Assembly (NCBI GenBank): GCA_944989445.1
Contig: CALYLW010000997.1
Coordinates: 245,251-309,250, forward strand
Direction: 5' to 3'
Length of the DNA: 64,000 nucleotides
From: Ampullaceana balthica
Lineage: Eukaryota > Mollusca > Gastropoda > Lymnaeidae
Made by a program: the position numbers and the translations under genes. Every line of letters starts with the position of its first letter. Within the stretch, counting starts at the first letter, position 1. Shown here one piece after another: positions 24,500 through 64,000 of this stretch. The notes below the pieces were generated by a model. The model was not told the origin of the DNA. It ran no database searches and was given only the letters and a program-made list of their open reading frames with translations.

Positions 24500-24649
24500 T
24501 GTTTTTATATATTTTTTATTAGTTTGTCTCAATTATCTCTTTGTAGCATGTGTAGACAGAAGTCTGCCATAGTTGACCTGCACGGGTCACTGGAGTTCAC
24601 TCCAGCCCTCATTGTCAACGGGGATGTCGTCTTATTTGTATTGTTTTGA
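24500..24649 (+). repeat. 150-bp direct repeat, copy 2
   Basis: Second copy of the unit at 22,921-23,069, 1,579 bp away in the same orientation. Both copies start with GTTTTTATATATTTTT and end at TTGTATTGTTTTGA-like sequence. Confidence 0.85.
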
Positions 24650-24889
24650 AAATAATCAGTAATTTTAGTTATATCTCATATATAAATATATACATAATCA
24701 GAAATTTTGAAAGAAAGTTTCAGAAAGTTTTACTCAACGTTCAATTGTATCAACAACTTGCCAGTCTTTCAAAAGCCCAGCCCCAAACACAAATTAAAAT
24801 TGTATTTACCCTCACTCTGCCCCAGGAAATAAATACTGATGGGCATCATTTTTCAAGCAACAACACGTTATTTGCGTTAAATCAGACTA

Positions 24890-24894
<5 letters not shown>

Positions 24895-24973
<79 letters not shown>
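24895..24973. repeat. (TA)n microsatellite
   Basis: About 39 TA dinucleotides, about 110 bp beyond the stop of candidate exon n. Confidence 0.97.
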
Positions 24974-24975
<2 letters not shown>

Positions 24976-25086
24976 GTGGTGCAGCAAGGTAAAGTTACTA
25001 TTTTCAGTTAGAAATCTCTCAATTAAAAAAAGGTTTGTCATTATTGTTTTGTTTTCGAGACTTCCATCCCACTGCTTTGTTTAAGA

Positions 25087-60805
<35,719 letters not shown>

Positions 60806-61239
60806 CTTGAAAATACAATAAAAAAAAACATTTTGCATTTTATTAACACACAAACGCCCAGTTCGTTGTTACTTATTTTTTAATATACCGATTTTTAATA
60901 TGACACAGTATAACGCTTGGAATAGTCCTATATTATTAAAATGTAAATACGCATTATTATTTAAACTTGTCAATTTTCATACTGTCTCCGACACAGTTAG
61001 TAAGCAATGTCCAAAAATCAAGAATTATTTCGTACTATTACTAGTTGCCAAGATATTATTATTATTATTATTATTTTAAGTTGAAAATTTGACGTCTTTT
61101 AGAAAGTTATAAATATTTCTAATGAGAATATTTTTAAATAAATAGTCGGCAGCTAACTCAAGATCACAGTATCGCAGTAAAATGTTGGCATTTTAAGAGA
61201 GGTTTACATGGAAATTAGCTAAGCTTCAATATATATATA

Positions 61240-61292
61240 TACAAGGAAACTTTGATATAAGGAAACCTTGATACAAGGAGACTTTGATACAA
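61240..61292 (-). repeat. Small inverted cluster of the 15-bp minisatellite unit
   Basis: TACAAGGAAACTTTGATATA, AGGAAACCTTGATACAAGGA and GACTTTGATAC are reverse complements of the 59.1-59.9 kb unit. The two clusters face each other across gene A exon a. Confidence 0.85.
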
Positions 61293-62278
61293 TGAGACGC
61301 ATTTGTTGTCTGTCTGTCTGTCTGTCTGTCTGTTCCCTAATAACTCAAGATCCAGACAACCAAATAACGTGAAATTTGGTACACGTACACAACATTATAC
61401 CGGAAAGGTTATTAAACAGGTTTCGTTCCATAAATATAAGATACTGGGGGCCGTGGGCCCAAAATGTAATTTTTCCTTATATGAGCTATATAAAATAAAA
61501 ATTATTGAAAATTAAGACGTAAAATAATGACGCAAAATAATAAACATTTTGGTGTCGAGATTAACAAGAAGGCGACTATCGCCATAAAATAATTGTTTTG
61601 TTATTGTTGCTTTGTTGTTGTTGCTTTTGTTGTTGCTTTTGTTGTTGTAGTTGTTGTTTTGTTGTTGTTGCTTTGTTGTTGTTGCTGTTGTTGTTGTAGT
61701 TGTTGTTTTGTTGTTGTTTTGTTGTTGATGTTTTTGTTGTTGTTTTGTTTTTGTTGTTGTTGCTGTTGTTGTTTTTGTTGCTGTTGCTGTTGTTGCTTTT
61801 GTGTTGTTTTTGCTGTTGTTGTTGTTGTCCACATCCCTTGCCCTGCGACGACAATGTCCTTCATGTTGTTGTTGCTTTGTTGTTGTTGCTGTTGTAGTTG
61901 TTGTTTTGTTGTTGTTGCTTTGTTGTTGTTGCTGTTTTTGTTGTAGTTGTTGTTTTGTTGTTGTTTTGTTGTTGATTTTGTTGTTTTTGTTGTTGTTTTG
62001 TTTTTGTTGTTTTGTTTTTGTTTTTTTTGTTGCTGTTGCTGTTTCTGTTGTTGTTTTTGTCGTTGTTGCTGTTGTTGTTGCTGTTGTTGTTGTAGTTGTT
62101 GTTTTGTTGTTGTTGCTTTGTTGTTGTTGCTGTTGTTGTTGTTTGTTGTTGTTTTGTTGTTGTTGTTTTTGTTGTTGTTTTGTTTTTGTTGTTTGTTTTT
62201 GTTGTTTTGTTGCTGTTGTTGTTTTTGTTGTTGTTGCTGTTGTTGTTAAACCCGGGAAAGCCGGGTACTTGTCCCTAG
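61285..62278 (+). mobile_element. Helitron-like element with long TTG-rich interior
   Basis: The right end has hairpin CCCGGGAAAGCCGGG (62,251-62,265) followed 9 nt later by CTAG (62,275-62,278) and then T, a typical Helitron 3' end. The left part has AGACGCATTTGTTGTCTGTC and ATCCAGACAACCAAATAACG. The interior 61,592-62,247 is a TTG/TTTTG microsatellite. No 5' TC was fixed. Confidence 0.6.
61592..62247 (+). repeat. (TTG)n-rich microsatellite
   Basis: About 650 bp of TTG with TTTTG and GCTG variants. It creates artefactual Cys/Val/Leu-rich frames on plus and Gln/Thr/Asn-rich frames on minus. Confidence 0.95.
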
Positions 62279-62281
62279 TAT

Positions 62282-62600
62282 ATATACATATAAGACGCAT
62301 TTGTTGTCTGTCTGTCGTCTGTCTGTTCCCTTATAAGTCAAGATCCAGACAACCACATAACGTGAAATTTGGTACACGTACACAAAATTATACCGGAAAG
62401 GTTATTAAACAGGTTTCGTTACATATATAAAAGATACTGGGGGCCGGGGGCCCACATGTAGTTTTTTCCTTATATGAGCTATATAAAATAAAAATTATTG
62501 AAAATTAAGACGTAAAATAATTTAAAAAATTTGTTTCGAGATTAACAAGATGGCGTTTATTGCAATAAAATAATGTGACGTGACGTCATAGTTTGAGTTC
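62282..62600 (+). repeat. Second adjacent copy of the Helitron-like left part
   Basis: AGACGCATTTGTTGTCTGTC, ATCCAGACAACCACATAACG and GATACTGGGGGCCGGGGGCC repeat the sequence at 61,293-61,500 almost base for base, but the TTG block and 3' hairpin are missing. Confidence 0.7.
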
Positions 62601-62609
62601 AAATTAATT

Positions 62610-63105
62610 TGTAAATAGCAAATAAAGTAAAAAGAGCAGTGGTTATTTTAATTTAATTTTTTTTAATGCTAATATCCCCCAGTGTGTGTGTGTGTTTAAG
62701 TATGTGTGTTTACGTGTGTCAATCAGTGAGTAAGTGTCTTTTTGTTGTGAACTAAATGTTATGAAACGGTTTATTTTTATGTTTGATAATGTTGCGCCTC
62801 TAACAAGATTAAGTATATATTTTTTAAAATGTGTTTGCAAATTACATCTTTTTAACTTTACACTGCTTCTTTTATGTATTTACTAGATGTATGCTATCCA
62901 GTCGTTTGATCAAGCTTTGTCCTTTTATAATTTAGCGTTGGAGTCAATACTATCGTCCATCCCTAGGTGGCATAAACACTTTAGCTAAGCAACTGTGTTT
63001 ATACATTTTGCATAACTTAAACTAAACCAGCAGGGTAAATCTTAAGCTCAAACCTTGTGTTTCGAAATGTTTCTTTAAAACAAATCAACCCCATACACAC
63101 CTGAC
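62610..63105. other. AT-rich sequence right of gene A exon a
   Basis: A short GTGTGTGT tract at 62,682-62,695. I looked here for the missing N-terminal exon of gene A (signal peptide, DLT..EL motif) on the minus strand and did not find it. Confidence 0.4.
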
Positions 63106-63109
63106 ATAA

Positions 63110-64000
63110 AAATTAATCTCTATATATTAAATGGGATAGGTTCTTAAACAGGTTTCGTTCCACATATATAAGATACCGCTCGCCGGGGGCCAGAAATGTA
63201 GTTTTTTTCTTAATATGAGCTATATAACAATAAAAAAATAAAACATTTCTCCTATTTCCCGTGTAGGTAGAAGCATGAAACTTTTGGTGGTTGTTAAGTA
63301 ACATTCGGCGATGGTAACAGGTAAAAAAATTATATAAATTATCACTTACTGGGGGCCGAGGCCGAAATGTAGTTTGGTTTCTTATATTTAAAACTGACTC
63401 AACACTAATTCTCCAACTTCCCGTGAAGGTAGAAGCATGAAACTATGGGAACTTGCTCAATACATTATTATGACGATAATTGGTGAAAAAGAATGTAAAC
63501 ATTTAAACTCATGGGTGGCTGTTGGCCCCAAACCCGTTTTTTTCCTTATATGGACTATACAAAACTGAATCAACACCAATTCCTCATATTCCCAAGTAGG
63601 TAGAAGCATGAACATTTGGAAAGTCGTTGAGTACCCTCCCGCAATGGTAACAGTGGGAAAAAAATAAAATTATCACTAAGGGGGGGAGGGCGGGGGCCCC
63701 AACGTACTTTTTTTCTTAAATGAGCTATATAAATCAGGCTCATCATTAAATCTCCGATTTCCTGTGTAGGTAGAAGCATGAAAATTTGAGAAGTTGTTAT
63801 GTACCCTCCCAAAATGGTAACTGGCGAAACATTAATAAAAATTATCACTCACTGGGTGGTCAGAGGCCTGAATGTAGTGGGTTTTTTTTTCATATATAAA
63901 ACTGACTCATCAATAATTCTCCAACTTACCGTGTAAGTAGAAGAATGAAACTTTGGGAAGTTTTTGAGTACCCTCGCGCGATGGTAACGTGCTAAAAAAA
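63110..64000 (+). repeat. 158-170 bp tandem array running off the window
   Basis: The motif GTAGGTAGAAGCATGAAA recurs near 63,267, 63,425, 63,595, 63,766 and (diverged) 63,935. Each unit also carries CTTATATGAGCTATATAA-like and GGGGGCC-rich segments. It is related to the units at 49.5 and 61.3 kb, and continues past the right edge. Confidence 0.85.

Noticed and set aside
22921..24649. LTR retrotransposon bounded by the 150-bp direct repeats
   Set aside because: No TG...CA ends, primer binding site, polypurine tract or gag/pol between the copies.
61512..62430. Gln/Thr/Asn-rich minus frame and Cys/Val-rich plus frames
   Set aside because: Translation of the TTG microsatellite; not a polyQ protein gene.

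Overview
This is an AT-rich, intron- and repeat-heavy animal nuclear sequence. Short exons (64-208 nt) with canonical GT-AG junctions are separated by introns of up to about 7.6 kb, and these are packed with SINEs, LINEs, hAT, Helitron-like and foldback elements and very long microsatellites. The style fits a lophotrochozoan, most likely a mollusc (gastropod-like). The taxon is inferred from this style, not from a marker gene. Nothing here is bacterial.

Two host genes are visible, both on the minus strand and both in the copper-containing amine oxidase (CuAO/AOC) family. Gene A occupies about 25.1-60.8 kb. I reconstruct 14 exons by hand, all phase-compatible, giving about 649 residues; only the N-terminal exon(s) beyond the right edge are missing. 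Gene B is represented by its first coding exon (16,084-16,281: signal peptide plus the family's N-terminal DLT..EL segment), and the rest lies beyond the left edge. They are tandem paralogues in the same orientation. The main discovery is that gene A keeps the CuAO fold and an open, spliceable frame, but it has lost the tyrosine that becomes the TPQ cofactor (N-S-D-V instead of N-Y-D/E-x) and two of the three copper histidines (H-N-Y instead of H-x-H; F-Q-L-P instead of L-H-I-P). It looks like a secreted pseudoenzyme.

Layout: 0.2-9.1 kb holds a 21-bp minisatellite with a 504-bp higher-order duplication, a LINE 3' fragment, a decayed ZBED/hAT transposase and a decayed LINE. 9.2-12.8 kb holds hAT-type MITEs, a nested insertion into a LINE remnant and another LINE 3' end. 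13-16 kb is Helitron-like repeat debris, then gene B exon 1 with CCAAT/TATA-like motifs upstream. 17-25 kb holds LINE fragments, a long-arm foldback element, a duplicated 150-bp unit and SINE-like sequence. 25-61 kb is gene A. Its introns contain an intact LINE (29.0-32.4 kb, with a 2A-like motif, PHD finger, endonuclease and reverse transcriptase), a second decayed LINE (37.4-41.5 kb), a SINE sharing the LINE tail, a 4-kb Helitron-like element, several copies of a terminal-inverted-repeat family and huge tetranucleotide arrays. 59-64 kb holds a 15-bp minisatellite, TTG-rich Helitron-like units and a 160-170 bp tandem array running off the window.

Most long open frames are repeat artefacts: minisatellites whose unit length is a multiple of three, and microsatellites. 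No CRISPR array, rRNA, operon or confident functional tRNA is present.
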